A stretch of 64,000 nucleotides of DNA from Alligator mississippiensis (Eukaryota; Chordata; Crocodylia; Alligatoridae). This document shows positions 43,960-56,453 of the stretch, one piece after another; within the stretch, counting starts at the first letter, position 1; each line of letters begins with the position of its first letter. Location of the stretch: the NCBI RefSeq assembly GCF_030867095.1, contig NC_081831.1, positions 48,917,319 through 48,981,318 of the forward strand. The letters are read 5' to 3'. The position numbers and the translations under genes were made by a program. The notes under the pieces are model-generated. The model worked only from the letters and a program-made list of their open reading frames with translations. It had not been told where the DNA came from and searched no databases.

Positions 43960-45100
43960 GGGTGGACCTTGGTGCTCACAGTATTTAGATGACACAAATC
44001 GACAGGCTGATGTGTCCCGTGGAGAGATGTGCCCCTCACCCTCAATGGCCAGGAATTAGCTCTGAACATGTTATTCTTTATTATATAAAACCAATTTATA
44101 GACAGAAAAATAAACAAATAAACATAATAATAGTTAATAACAAAACTAACAATTTAGAATAAATTTACAACTACAACAGTAGGTGGATAATTGGAGCACA
44201 CTGGGTGGTCCCACTTGTGTTAAACAACCTGAATAACTAAATTCACCTTATTATAACCTTTTAAAACAGTTTCACCCCCGCCATAACCCAATTCATTTTC
44301 TTCTGGTCACAATCCACTTCCCATAACAATAAACAGCAACACTGCTAAAACTATTATCCACCACTAGATGGTGGAGGCAAAGCTTCTGCTGCTCCAAGGA
44401 AAATGGTCTCCTTTAATCATTCCTGATAACACAAAACAGACTCTAAATAGCTGCTGCAGTCAATAAGGCTCCCTGTTATTTCCTCTATTGGCAGATTGTT
44501 CTCTTAATCAATTTCCTTCTGAAAATACACTTACTTGGAACACTAGTGATTAGGTGTCCCCTCACACACCCACACTGGTTTGTTTTCTCTCAGCAAATCC
44601 TCTCTTGGGTCTGTCTCTTTCCCCCACCTCACATCCATCCTCAGACAGGGCAGATCTCTGACTTTGTGGCTCGAGTCTTCCCAGCTAAGATTTCACCCCA
44701 GGGTTTCAGTCAGACATGACTCATAGCCGAGTCATTAACCATTTAAGGGGTCTGCTGCTTCTTCTAGTCCCAGCAAGTCTACCAGCTGTGTTTACCAAAC
44801 TGTCCCCAATTTTCCCTGGCACCTGCATCCCTGGTTGCACAGCTCCAAACCTGATGGGGAAAATCAGCTTTGCACAGGATGACACAGGCTCTCCCCCTGT
44901 CCTGTTCCCTGCTCCTTAGGAAATTTCAGCTTGGCTTCCCCTGGCTTGGGCTGAGTCTACGCCCCATCTCTCCAGGGCTGGAGTCTGCTCCTCCCAACTT
45001 CTCTTTTTCTTCCCCCCACCTTTTTTTCTTTTCCCTCCCTCAGCTTTTATGGCTCATTAGCAGTCATTCAGAGCCCCCAGTTTGCAATGAGGGCTCTGGT
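43960..45100 (-). repeat. Possible LTR, minus strand
   Basis: On the minus strand a TATATAATAAAG string (plus 44077-44092) supplies a poly(A)-like signal, followed by a short terminal segment. Upstream, CCATAAAAGCTG (plus 45046-45057) could be a promoter. Layout fits an LTR of about 1.1 kb, but ends and partners were not found. Confidence 0.25.
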
Positions 45101-45176
45101 CACAATTTAAATGCTCCAATAAGAAGCATGCACTATGAGCTGCATACCCTCCTGTCTGGTAAAGCTTATTCACCCT

Positions 45177-46130
45177 GTGGCAGTGCACCTTTGGGTGACT
45201 GCCACTTTAAGGGCTTGAGCAGGCTGTGAGTCAGCCTTCAGGTGGCAGCAGACCCAATCAGGCAGTCACATGTCAGCCAGGAGACCACCTGAATGGAGCA
45301 GGGCTGAGCCACCTCAGTATAAGAGCAAGCCCTGAGGAGCTAGGGTGGCAATTGTTGCAGGGAAAATATTGTCTAACTAGAGCTCCTGCTTGGAGGAACA
45401 TCTGGAGGTTAAGGGTAGAAACTATGGGGATGGAGGAGATTTCTTAGGACCAAATGTGAGGTCCAGTGTCTTCATAAAGAGGCTGAGTGCCTGTGGCCAG
45501 TTGAAAGAAGAGGTCAGGACAAACCCAGAGAAGAGCTACATGCATACGGGCTTCATGTGAGATGAGGAAGGTTTGAAAAATGATCCTGGAGATTAACTTA
45601 GAACTAGGGTAGGATGGTGTGATGCGGTTGCCTGTGGCAGGGTCATCCCCAGGAAGTGCCACACCAGTTGCCTCCCTATCGAAAGGTGAATATGGGGTGC
45701 CTTATAGCCCCAGCTCCCACAATGTGTGGGTAACCCTGTACTAGGGACAGGTTTAGGGTCCAGGCAGGTCACCTGAGGCCTAGCGGCCCCAGTGAGGGGT
45801 GAAGTAGTGGCCCAGAGAAGGGCTAGAGGCCAAGTTTGGCCTGGTGTGGGGTAGAAAATGGAGGCCATGTAGAGTAGAACCTATGGGTGGCCTGAAAGGT
45901 TGTGTGTGGGCTGGCCAGAGTGTGCAAGTGATGAAGCCTGAAAGGCTGTGTACAGTAGGGCCCAAGGGGACCTGAATGGCTGCATGGAGTAGGGCAGTAT
46001 GTGTGAGGCCCAGTGATGGGAAAAACGGGTGAGGGCTAGGAGTGGGCAGGGTGACTGAGGTCCAAAGGGCAGAGTGTTAGAGGCCCAGCAAGGAGCAGAG
46101 TTTGGCCTGGCCAGGAGCTGGAGTTGTTAC
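45177..46130 (+). repeat. Possible LTR fragment followed by GC-rich tandem units
   Basis: TGTGGCAGTGCACC (45177) could be an LTR start, with AGTATAAGAGCA (45317) as a TATA-like element and a leader after it. From 45780 the sequence repeats CCTGAA-GG-TG--TG and GAGTAG/CAGTAGGGCC units irregularly (45844-45990). Confidence 0.3.
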
Positions 46131-46199
46131 CAGTATGTGATGCCATTTGTGAGACGTGATACATTATAAGGGAAGATTCAGAGCTATGCATTATGCCCT

Positions 46200-49100
46200 T
46201 TGCATTGGGCATTAAATGGGCAGCCTTGTAAACAACTCCTAATTAGTCACATCAAAGGTGGGGCAGATGAGGCAGGTGGATGGAATGCCCTAGACATGTC
46301 GGTGTGCCAACAATTTGACCAGCTGCAAGATGGCCCCCTGTCTCACACCCTCTGCAAAGTTTTGCTGCCCTTTTCTTACAGAGCTCTTAAGTACAGCGAA
46401 CCCATTTGGCTTGCAGCCAGACAAGCTTTGCAGCTGTTACAATTGTATGTGGATGTTTTCTTATTATATTAGTTTCTTTTGCTGGTATCTTAAGACCAAA
46501 ATGTTTTTGGTCTTGGCGGCATAATTTGCAGGCAGGTTCAAAGGAAGTTTTTTTAAAGTCTAACATTCCATTCTAATAGAAGGCAAAATCCAGCAATATT
46601 GTAAGATACCAGTCTCAGATTTAAATAAATAAAAATAGGAAACTATTTAAAGAGGCAAGGGATGTGTTTTTATTATGAATATTAATCTAATGATCTCACC
46701 TGGGAGCCCTGGTCCTACTTTAGAACACTGTATGAGGCTATATAGAAATACAGGACAAAAACAAGAGATTCTTTACCGAAAATGCTTACAATTTAAAATA
46801 TAAACCAATAGACTATGTGCAGATTCAGACAGGTAGTTGGGAAGTACAAGGAAATCATGTCATAATGCTGATCAGTCTAATAGACAGTATTCGCAGAGAA
46901 CCAGCCACTTAACTATTTCCAAATTTTGTAGGCATCCTAGAATTTTTTTTAGAGACTTGAAAGAGAATGATTAGATATGTATAGGAAGTTCCTCCATAGC
47001 AAGGTGAACCCTTGGGGAAAGAGATAAGTGCACTGTTGCTGCTTCTTCCTGAGCTTCCTCCACCCTCCACTTCAGTGTGGGTACAACTTGAAGCTGCACA
47101 CCCCTGGTTCAGCTCCCCACTGTTTAGAAGCTATGCCCATGCTGCAGCTGAGAAACAGGAAATGAGAAAAAGGATCACAAGGTGCAGATTTTAGCTGTCC
47201 AGATAGCAGAGGCATTGGAAGAAGCAATGACTCCTGGCTTCAGGCCAGATCCAGTGACTTCATGAGCTAGATCCAACCAATTGGCTGTATGTTAACAATA
47301 CCTGCCTAGATACATATGCACCTTCCAGTTATTTCAGAAACAAATACAAATACAATGTGATACATCAGATACTGTAATTTGAAGGGCTGCAGGCTGTGCA
47401 TGTCTATTGCAAAGAAATAAAAAATAAATTAATCCCAATCAATTTCAAGCTTTGGAAAAAATCAAAATATACTTCAACTCAGTACTGTTCTAGATGCAAT
47501 AACATGTCTACCTGTTGCTTTTGTGGCTCTGATGTGGATCAGAATTTACTGAATTTGGCTCCAACTGTACACAGAGATCACACTTCAGTCCCTTCACTAA
47601 AATCTACTGAAAGTTACTTTTGGAGCACCTTTTTACATTGCACATTGTCAGTTAAACAGGTTTCTTTCTGTAAAAATCACATAGCTGTGAGAAGCAAGCC
47701 CTCTTATTTAATCAGATAGGACACCCTATTTTCACAATAACGTGTGGTAATAATCCTAAATGGAAAGCTAAGGGCAAGTAACTGCACTTTAAAAAATTGC
47801 CTAGTATATGAGATAAGTGCAAAAAGACCAGCAATCACAAGAAGTTTTTCTTGTATAGCCATAGCATTGTATCATGTAACTTGAGAACAGAAGTCTAAAT
47901 TCTTCCTAGTAAAAATATATTAGCTTCCATGGAATTATGCCAGAGGTTATTTTAACAATTAAATGTACAGATTTATTAAGTCCTATTCATCTTTACAGTA
48001 CAGAAGTATAAATCAGTGCACAGTAAGTGCATTGAAGACACTTAAAAAAAATTGATAGCCATGCAAGAAGAAGTAGGATGTTAGATTAAAAAGAAAAAAG
48101 CCACCAAAAAACATAGTTGTCAAGGAATCTCGCAAGGTAGTGTGACCCCTATTTTCCATTAACTTCAGTACAAATTAGGAGTAGCTTAGCACTTCACTGG
48201 ATCAAGACTATGATGTCATTTCTTTTTTCCTGAAGCAGTTGTTACAATTTTTCCTGTCTCAGAAGTTGGGATGTCACAAGTTGACTGCAGGAGTATTACA
48301 GAAGGCAAGTAAAATAGAAGAACTGGGTGAATGAGGTTAGCAAAAATGCATTTATTTGAGCACAGGATTGTTTGGAGGCCTGTAGTCTCAGTCCTGATTG
48401 AGAAACTTTGTACTTTCATTTTAGCAAATTAGTCTTTACATTTTGGATAACAGTCAGTTGGTGTTATGAGTGCAATGGTGGCTTACTCCCTTCAGCTGTT
48501 GCTTAACTTTTATATGACTTTCCTTAGATGCACCCCAATATTATGAAAAGTGTGAACAGACTACTAATGTTTTAACTCTTTTTTTTCCCCCTTAAAAAAA
48601 CGTGAAAGGAAAATGATGTTTTTGAGGCCATGGGGATTTGAGTCAGGTGGAACCTTTAGGAATGAAGAGAAAAGAAAAGGTTTTGGTCCCTGTACCATCT
48701 GTGAAAATCTGAAGAAAACTGTCAAGAGCTAAAACACCATTTTCTTTCAAAACTGAGCAGAAAAAAAAAGGAAAGGGAAGAAAAAATAAGTGCTCAAGCT
48801 CTTGTTATAATTGGGACTTCAAATTGATAGCAGTAAAGATAGTGAATAATCATAGAGACAGGGAGATGTAACAATTATATAAATTATAGGAAAAATGATA
48901 GGAAGATGTTTTGTAGTTATTAGTGAAAGTAGTAGATCATAAACTATCTAGCTCAGATATGCACTTGATGTATAGATATTTTTATATGTGTTATTATTAA
49001 TTACCCCAAATATTAAAAAAATATGTTGGGGGTTTTTTGTTTTGTTTTTATTCTCTATCTATCACTTTCTGAAAGCTTCCCGTGTCCTCCCCCATATACT

Positions 49101-49735
49101 TCTCTGAGAGACCCTGGCTCCCTTACTTTGATGACTGGTCATCATTAATGATTTTGCAAATGAGGAACAGAGAGATGGAAGGACACATTCCCTGCTGCTG
49201 AAAATTGTTAAGGAGCTGCTCCTCCAGCACTTGTCAAAGGTAACAAAGCAAGTTAGTTCCAGCAACTTAAAGGCATCCAGACTCCTCCTTCCCATAATGC
49301 TCTTTTTTTCTAGTTAGTGGCAAATGACCACATACAGTTTTAATAATTTTGTTCAGATAAGTACTCCTAAGTTTTGCTACTTACTCAAACTTCTCAGGAA
49401 TAGGAATCTAGCTGTCTCACTCTTATCCCCACTCCTCCTTATCATTTGGAAGTGAAAAGGAGGAGGAAAATCAAGGGGAAAGTAAAAATTAAGAGGCAAA
49501 ACAAGAATAGGAATCATCACACCAAACAAAATTAAAGCCAGAAATGGAAGGCACAAACTGCAATCTGTGTTAACCAGCATTAGAACAAACCAGACTAAAA
49601 TGAGTACATATCAGCTTCTCATCACTTGAGGGGAAGCTAGAGTGCCATATTCTGTTCTGGTCATAAGTAACAGCATTCAGAAGGTCACTTCATATGACCT
49701 AAAATGGATTGTACAAGCAAGTATGTAACAGGTCA
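46200..49735. other. AT-rich, apparently unique intergenic DNA
   Basis: No open frame over 110 codons, no domain and no repeat family recognised on either strand over about 3.5 kb. The frame at 47396-47719 has several Cys/His residues (CSRCNNMSTCCFC) but no recognised zinc-binding domain. Confidence 0.45.
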
Positions 49736-49739
49736 TAAT

Positions 49740-50607
49740 TCTGGGCCGCCCTCAATGTGACCCACACCTGTCCCTGGGACAACCACCCGCCTACTCACCT
49801 GCCATGCCTTGGTCTTACTTAATTGATCAGTATTAATCAGTTGGAGGCTGCCCTTATACTGCCCCGCTGCTAGGGGGTGCTATCTGTGGCTCTGTTTCCT
49901 CCCCTACACCGCAGTCCACACCTCGCTGATGTTAACTCAGGTCTATCCGTATCTCGGCCCCTTCCGGTTCTCTCTGGGCCTTCTCTGTGATGCTAGACTT
50001 CCTAAATGTGGCCCCCCTTCTGGGGCTCGCCATGCCCCACTTGGCCTTCTCAGTCATGCGGCCCCCCTTCTGGGGCCCACCGTGCCCCACTTGGGCTTCT
50101 CAGTCGTGCGCCCCCCCCCTTCTGGGGCTCACTGTGGTGCCCCCTCTCTAGGGCTGGGGTCTCTGTATCCCATACGCTGCGCCCCTACTGGTGCTGGGGT
50201 CCCCTAGCTACTGTGGGTCCCCTATGAGGCCTCCTCCATCCCCTTATAGCCTCACCCAAACCACCGGGGATAGCAAACAACAACACAAACTTGAGCCTCC
50301 TGGCTATAACTCAAACATAAGCCGCCTGGCTACAACAACATTGCTCAACTCATGTCAAGCTGTACTTGCGGTTCTCGCTGCTTCTCACATCATTACTCCA
50401 GGAGCTCCTGCCTTTCTGGCTGCTAGCAGGAAACTGCCTCTGGCCTCAGCTCCTAGGCTTTATAAGGGCCAGGCCCTGCCCCCTCTGGTCAGCTGACCTT
50501 CCCTGGTTGCCCCAGCAACCCACAGCTGTGCTCCTTAGTCACTGCTAGGGCTCCTTCCCTAGCAGTTTTCCCCTCTTCAGGCACAGGGCACCTCAGTGCT
50601 CTGTGAC
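49740..50607 (-). repeat. Possible LTR, minus strand, with 50-bp minisatellite
   Basis: On the minus strand it starts TGTCACAGAGCACTGAGG (from 50607), has a TATA box CCTTATAAAGCC (plus 50457-50468) and continues into a leader. Units beginning GCCCCCCTTCTGGGG (50011, 50061, about 50110) form a 50-bp tandem of three copies inside. No mate or duplication found, so a solo LTR is a guess from promoter layout. Confidence 0.4.
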
Positions 50608-52058
50608 AAAGTATTAAGAATGTTTTTGTTCTAGAGAAGAGATTGGGTAAATAAAAATAAGAATATGTAGCCTTCTACTTCCTACAGTAAAAACTTTAGG
50701 ACCCCATTCATTACCTTTGTCCTCAAAATCAAAATAATTCCATATCATCCTAGTCAAGGGAATTTAGGACATGTTTAATGTTTTCCCCCTTTGGACCTGG
50801 GCATGAATCATTACATTCATTCCAACATGAAAACTTTCCCAAAATTCCAATGCATATAAGAAATAAACTAACCTCTTATTTCTATGTAATATGTATAAAA
50901 TAGAATCACTTTGAGGCTTTGGTTCTAAGTCTGAACTCTTACTCTGCTTACAGTATCATCTGGGGGTCCTGAGCAATTGAAAAAGGGCAAATATAATGGC
51001 CATGTTTAAGAAAGGAAAGAAGGAAGATCCAGGGAACTACAGACCAGTCAGCCTCACCTCAGTCCCCAGAAAAAAATCATGGAGCAGGTCCTAAAATAAT
51101 CCATTTCTAAGCACTTGGAGGAGAAGAAGGTAATTAGCAACTGTCAGCATGGATTAACCAAAGGGAAGTCAAGCCTGACCAACCTGATTGCCTCTGATGA
51201 GATAAATGGCTTTGGATGTGGGAAAAGCAATGGACTTAATATACCTTGATTTTAGCAAGGCTTTTGATAGCATCTTCCACAACATTCTTGCAAGCAAGCT
51301 GAGGAAGCATGGTTTAGATAAATGGACTATAAGGTAGATAGAAAGCTGCCTGGATTGTTGGGCTTAACGGGTAGTAATCAATGGCTTAAAGTCTAGTTGG
51401 CAGCCATCATCAAGTCAAGTGTCCCAGGGGTCATTCCTGGGGCCAGTTTTGTTTAAAATCTTCATTAACTATCTGAAAAATGGGATGGATTGCACTCTCA
51501 GCAAGTTTATGGATGACACCAAGCTGGGGGTCAGGGCATAATAGATACACTGGAGGGTAGAGCTGGGATTCAAATTGGAGGATTGGGCCAAAATAAATTT
51601 CATGAGGTCCAACGAGGACAATGCAAAGTCCTCCACTTAGGATGGAAGAATTCCATGCACTGCTACAGTTGGGCACTGACTGGCTAAGCAGCAGCTTTGC
51701 AGAAAAGGACTTGGGGGTTGCAGTGGACAATAAGCTGAATATGAGTCAACAGTGTACCCTTGTTGCCAAGAAGACTAACAACCTACTGGGCTGCATTAGT
51801 AGGAGCATTACCAGCAGATCAAGGAAGTGATACTTCCTCTCTATTCTGAACTTCTGAGGCTACATCTGGGGTACTATGTCCAGTTTTGGGCCCCCCACTA
51901 TAGAAAGGATGTTGGCAAATTGGAGAGAGTCCAGGGGACAGCAACAAAAATGATTCAGGGGCTGGGTTTATTTAGTCTGCAGAAGAGAAGACTGAGAGGG
52001 GATTTAATAGCAGTCTTCAAGTACCTGAAGGATGGTTCCAGATAGGATGGAGCTAGAC

Positions 52059-52245
52059 CGGGGTTGGGCAAAATGCAGTCTGGGGGCCAGATGCAGCCCA
52101 CCACACCATTCTGTCTGGCCCACAGAGCCCCTAAAATATTTAGAAAATTAATATTTATCTGCCCTGGGCTGCCTGTCATGTGACCCTCAACAGCTTGCCA
52201 AAACTCAATAAGTGGCCCTCTGCCCAAAATAATTGCCCGCCCCTC
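52059..52245. mobile_element. 187-bp hAT-type MITE
   Basis: Inserted in the old CR1. Left end CGGGGTTGGGCAAA and right end TTGCCCGCCCCTC are terminal inverted repeats of the hAT GGGGTGGGCAA type. The 8-bp AGCTAGAC is duplicated perfectly at 52051-52058 and 52246-52253. Too short to code. Confidence 0.9.
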
Positions 52246-52400
52246 AGCTAGACTGTTCTCAATAGTGACAGATGACAGAACAAGGAGCAGTGGTCTCAAG
52301 TTATAGCGAGGGAATTTTAAGTTGAAGATTTGGAAAAAAAAAACCTCTCACTATGAGGGTGGTAAAACACTGGAACAGGTTACCTAGAGAAGTGGTAGAA

Positions 52401-53656
52401 CAGGGGTAGGCAACGTTTGATGGACAGAGTGCTGAAAAACACCACAATGCCTACCTTGGAAGATGCTAGAGTGCCAGCATGCCAGAAAAACAAAATGAGG
52501 GCAAAAGGTACATGGCAGGATGCCCTGCTTGTGCCTCTTGACCCCTACCCAAAGCCCCTGCCCCCAGCCCTGCTGTCCTGTGCCCCCTAGTCCTGTTTCC
52601 CTGTGCCCCCCACCCCAAGCCCCTGCCCCCAGCCCTACTGCCCTTTGCCCCCCACCCAAACCCCTTGCCCCCCAGCCTGGGCTCTGTGACTGCCAGCAGC
52701 TACCCCAGCTCTGGGTAGCTGCTGGAGCCTGGGCTGCTCCCAGCAGGACTTGCAGCTTCTCAGCTGCCTGCTGGGAGCAGCCTGGGCTCCCAGCTGGAAG
52801 CAGCTATGCAGAGCTGGGGCTGGCTGCAGCCGGGAGGTTCCAAACACTGTGCTAGGCTCCATGCTCTGGCATCAGCTCCGTACTGGCCCATGCACCCATG
52901 CATCAGGGTGGGCAGTGGGGGAGGGGCCTGAGGCAGCACAGCCCTGGTCTCTCCCCCGCTTCCAGCACGGAGGTGATGGTAGGGTTCTGGAGCCCAGCGC
53001 AGCTGTTTGTAGCCTGCCTGAGCTGTGGGCAGCTGCAGCAAGCAGCAAGCAGGCTGGAAACAGCTGCACCGGGCTCCACAGCTCCAGCATCAGCTCCATG
53101 TTGGCGGTGACTATGTGTGCACCTCGGAGCAGACAGGAGAGCAGCGCAGCCTGCCTTGAGGTACCCGTGCAGTTGCCGCCAGCATGGAAATGATGCCAGA
53201 GCTGTGGAGCCTGGTGCAGCTGTTTGCAGCCTGCCCGCTACTTGCTGTAGCTGCCCAGAGCCCAGGCTGGCTGCAAACAGCTGCGCCAGGCTCTGGAACC
53301 CTGCTATCACCTCTGTACTGGGAGTGGGGGAGAGACCAGGGCTGTGCTGCCTCAGGCCCCTGCCCTACCACCCACTCCAATGCAAGGGTGTAGGCACTGG
53401 TACAGAGCTGATGCCAGAGCCTGGCACAGCTGTTTGGAGCCTCTTGCCTGCAGCCAGCCCTGGCTCTGGGTAGCTGCTGCCAGCCGGGAGCCCAGACTGC
53501 TCCCAACAGGCAGCTGGGATGCTGCAAGCCCTGCTGGAAGCTGCCTAGGCTCCCAGCTGGCAGCAGCTACCCAGAGCCAGGGCTGGCCATGGCATGCCAA
53601 GCAAAATGGCCTTGCATGCCATGCTCGGCATGCATGCCAGGGGTTGCTGACCCCTG
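52401..53656. mobile_element. 1.26-kb hAT-like foldback element
   Basis: Ends CAGGGGTAGGCAACG and GGTTGCTGACCCCTG are inverted repeats. The flanks TGGTAGAA (52393-52400) and TTGTAGAA (53657-53664) are an 8-bp duplication with one change. The interior (52690-53590) is a long imperfect palindrome centred near 53140: for example CCCAGCTCTGGGTAGCTGC at the left pairs with GCAGCTACCCAGAGCCAGGG at the right, and GGGGAGAGACCAGGGCTG-like text pairs with its complement. Open frames on both strands across it (about 140 codons) are by-products of the CAGCTG-rich composition. Confidence 0.85.
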
Positions 53657-53799
53657 TTGTAGAATATCCATCCTTGGAGGTTTTTAAGGCCTGGCTTGAC
53701 AAAGCCCTGGCTGGAATGATCTAATTGGGGACGGCTTTGCTTTGAGCAGAGAGTAGGACTAGATGACCTCCAGGTCCCTTCCAAACCTAATTTTATATT

Positions 53800-54490
53800 T
53801 GTGTCTAAGGCCCTGGTTCAGTTTTTATAAAGGGGGAGGGGAGATGTGGATTTTAAGCAGTAACTTAAAATATTACAGCACCTTGCTTCATCTCCAAAAG
53901 AAAAAAAATCCCTTATTTTTATTAACAGAATCACTTGCTTCTTATTTTGGATAAGACTCTCATTGCATAATTGTAAATAATGTGGGATAGAAATATATTA
54001 ATTTTATGAATTTTAAACATGCTTGTGTGTGGCTATGTTGTTGGCTTAAAAGAAAAAGAGTTAAATCAACTTTAGCTTTGGTGAGCACAAGCTATAAAAG
54101 AGTCATAAGGGAACCAAATTACGTACTTAGCTGGGTACTGTAGGTGTTAATTCCTTCAAGTTTTTTACCTCCAGGAGTGTGCAATCATTGTTATCTCTTA
54201 AATGGCAGTGGGAAAGCTGGCCTGAAACTCCAAGAGCTTTGAGGTAAAAACTGTCAAAGAAAGTGCTTGAAACCAATTAAAAAATAAGACTGAAGAAACA
54301 AAGGAGCAGACCCTATTCCACCTACTCCACCTATTACAACAGACTAATGGCATAGATAGACATATTTGTAGTGCTTTAATTTCATTAACAGTGCTATAAA
54401 AGTGAAATGACAAACAAAACATGGCATTATAGCACTACAAATCAGACTAAACCATACTAAAAGTGGCCTGGGGGCACTAACAGAAGTGAT
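53800..54490. other. AT-rich sequence, no recognised feature
   Basis: No gene or RNA signal. Confidence 0.4.
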
Positions 54491-54493
54491 ATT

Positions 54494-55490
54494 TGTTATG
54501 CAATCAGGCACTTTTAAAGTGCTTTGCAGCCATGCCCTGACAGAAGTGTACAGCTGCATAATGGCTAGAAAATGTTATTTAGAGGTTTGTGTTTAGGATT
54601 TGGCTTGTAGGTAAAATAGATATTGCATTAGAACAATGATCCAGGGGGACAGCAAGGGTTAATTGGTTTCAGAAAGCCTGTTTGTGACAGTTTCCTTCTA
54701 TATCTGGAACCAGCAGATACTGTGTCTGAGGCCAATAGACAAGTGGTCATACACAGGCAGGGAAATTCAAGATATGTACCAAAGTGTTCCCTAAAAACCC
54801 CAAAACAGAGATAAAGGACTCTACTGTGATGGCCAGATCACAGCGACCAGCTGAAGATCCCTTGGGGTATTCAGTTTTGGTGGATAGACCAAATTAAGAC
54901 ACCGGTAAATGTCCAAATTAAGATGTGTGCATGTGATGGGTTTTCTGGAACAAAGAAATATGCTGATAGAACAGAATGTGGACAGTATGACAACCACGGA
55001 AAAATCAATCACTAGTACCCAGGAATGAAGAGTCATCAGAGGGGAGAAAAATACAAAAGAAGGTATTTCAGAGCATCAAAAGGTCCCTGAGAGGGGAACC
55101 CAAGGCCACCATGAACAGACAGCACACCACCAGCCCATTTCACCCACCCCACTAGAGATGATGGGTGGACCTTGGCCCTCAGTCTCTGGGTTGCTGACAT
55201 CTAACATTCAAGGAAGACCCACAGAGTGAAGCTTGCATACTGGCCAGACATAGCTTTCCTCTGTGACAGCCCCTAGGAAAGGTAGATATAGAATCAGGGG
55301 AGGTTGTTTTGTTTGCCTTGCTTGAATTATTCTTAACTGCTATCACTGTGTATCAATAAAATTCCCCTATTATTGAGTGGAGAAGTCATAATTGGTCTGA
55401 GGGTTTGGGTCTTCCCAGAACAAGGCATCTGGGTCATAAATCCAGTGCCAACACCACAGAGCACTTTAAAAGTGCCTGATCATATGACAA
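54494..55490. repeat. Inverted 30-bp copies flanking a possible LTR-like insert
   Basis: AGGCACTTTTAAAGTGCT (left, in 54494-54523) and AGCACTTTAAAAGTGCCTGAT (right, in 55460-55490) are diverging inverted copies with 21 perfect pairing bases. The 936 bp between have AATAAA at 55355, shortly before an LTR-like terminal stretch (CATAAATCCAGTGCCAACA). Either a retroelement inserted into the middle of a palindromic element or a transposon with internal inverted repeats. Confidence 0.3.
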
Positions 55491-55539
55491 ATTAACCATC
55501 ATCTAATGAGGATTCAGATGAAGACATTCCAAAGTGGAG

Positions 55540-56167
55540 TAGACCCTGCATGTGATTGGGGATGGACTGATGCAGCATGAGCTAGAGGTGGGGTGTGGGT
55601 GGATTAAAGCTATAATGCCTCATACCCCCTGTGAGAGGAGAGGGAAAAACCCCACTAACTCAACCCAGACTCCTTCCCGATGCCTCCCAGCACTCACAAG
55701 GGCAAACAAAAATGTCAGCTGGAGAGAGATGCCAGCACAGGCTCGGCAGTTCTAGAGCTGCCTGAGCCTGTGAATTGGCAGGTGCCGGGGGTGTGGCCTC
55801 AGCCAAGTGCAGGCTGCTCAAAGAGCAGCTAGGAACACAGCTGAGCGAGTGCCAGGGACTGGGGATAGGAACACCGTCAGGGAGATGCCAGGTGTGGAGC
55901 CAGGAAGCACAAGCCCTGGACACAGGGGAAGGAGGCTGAGCATCTGCCAGAGAATGCCAGCAGGCAAGGCAGGCAGTCCAAGCCCCAGGAGCAAGGGGAT
56001 TCCAGGGAGCTCTGCTGGAGGGAAGCAGTCCCCCGGGGTGCCCAGGAGAAGGGCCACAACCCCGCCAAAACACCCAGGTACCGCACCGGGGAGGGGTAGC
56101 GGGGAGGCAGTGACACCCTCAGGCAGTCCAGCCAGGAGGGAGGCACGGGAGAGGCACGGGAGATCAT
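55540..56167. other. GC-rich left flank of the full-length CR1
   Basis: Contains short tandem strings (GAGGCACGGGA twice at 56141-56160) and open frames on both strands without domains. I cannot tell whether it is host sequence, another repeat or an older CR1 leader. Confidence 0.35.
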
Positions 56168-56453
56168 CACTCGGGAACCAGCAGCGGGAAGGAGAGGAGG
56201 CAGCACACGTGTGTCCCGCACGCACGTGTGCCCTTCTTACCAACCAACTGACCGGAGGCGGCGGCGGCAGCAGCAACAACAGAGGAATCAGCAGCGGGGG
56301 CAGCAGCAGCTGATCCCCCGAAGGTAAGTGGGGCGAAGGGACCCGGCGCAGCTGAGCCGGATCCGGAGGGGAAGCCCCCCGGGTCCCATATAGCTGAGCC
56401 GGTAGGGAGCCGCGCTCCCGAGCCGCGCAGCGTGAACAGAGCGCGCAAACAGG
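56168..56453 (+). repeat. CR1 5' UTR unit, first copy
   Basis: 286 bp starting CACTCGGGAACCAGCAGCGG. It differs from the second copy (56676-56961) at about four positions. The offset is exactly 508 bp. It includes (GGC)n and CAGCAG runs and a splice-donor-like AAG|GTAAGT with the GT at 56324. Confidence 0.95.

Larger units (their letters stand above)
50945..53795 (+). mobile_element. Old CR1-type LINE with two nested insertions
   Basis: ORF2 text is visible in several frames: FKKGKKEDPGNYRPVSLTSV (about 51005-51062), [29 protein letters not shown] (51500-51530), then EKDLGVAVDNKLNMSQQC (51700-51760) and the C terminus. After 52058 it is split by a 187-bp hAT-like insert and then by a 1256-bp foldback; the final part (53657-53795, encoding HPSLEVFKAWLDKALAGMI) resumes cleanly. 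It is a more diverged CR1 subfamily than those at 56-62 kb. Confidence 0.85.

Noticed and set aside
47396-47719. Possible zinc-binding exon (Cys/His cluster)
   Set aside because: Spacing of the cysteines fits no known finger, the frame lies in AT-rich DNA and lacks splice sites that would make sense.
52520-53724. Several 110-147 codon frames on both strands
   Set aside because: By-products of the CAGCTG-rich palindrome of the foldback element.
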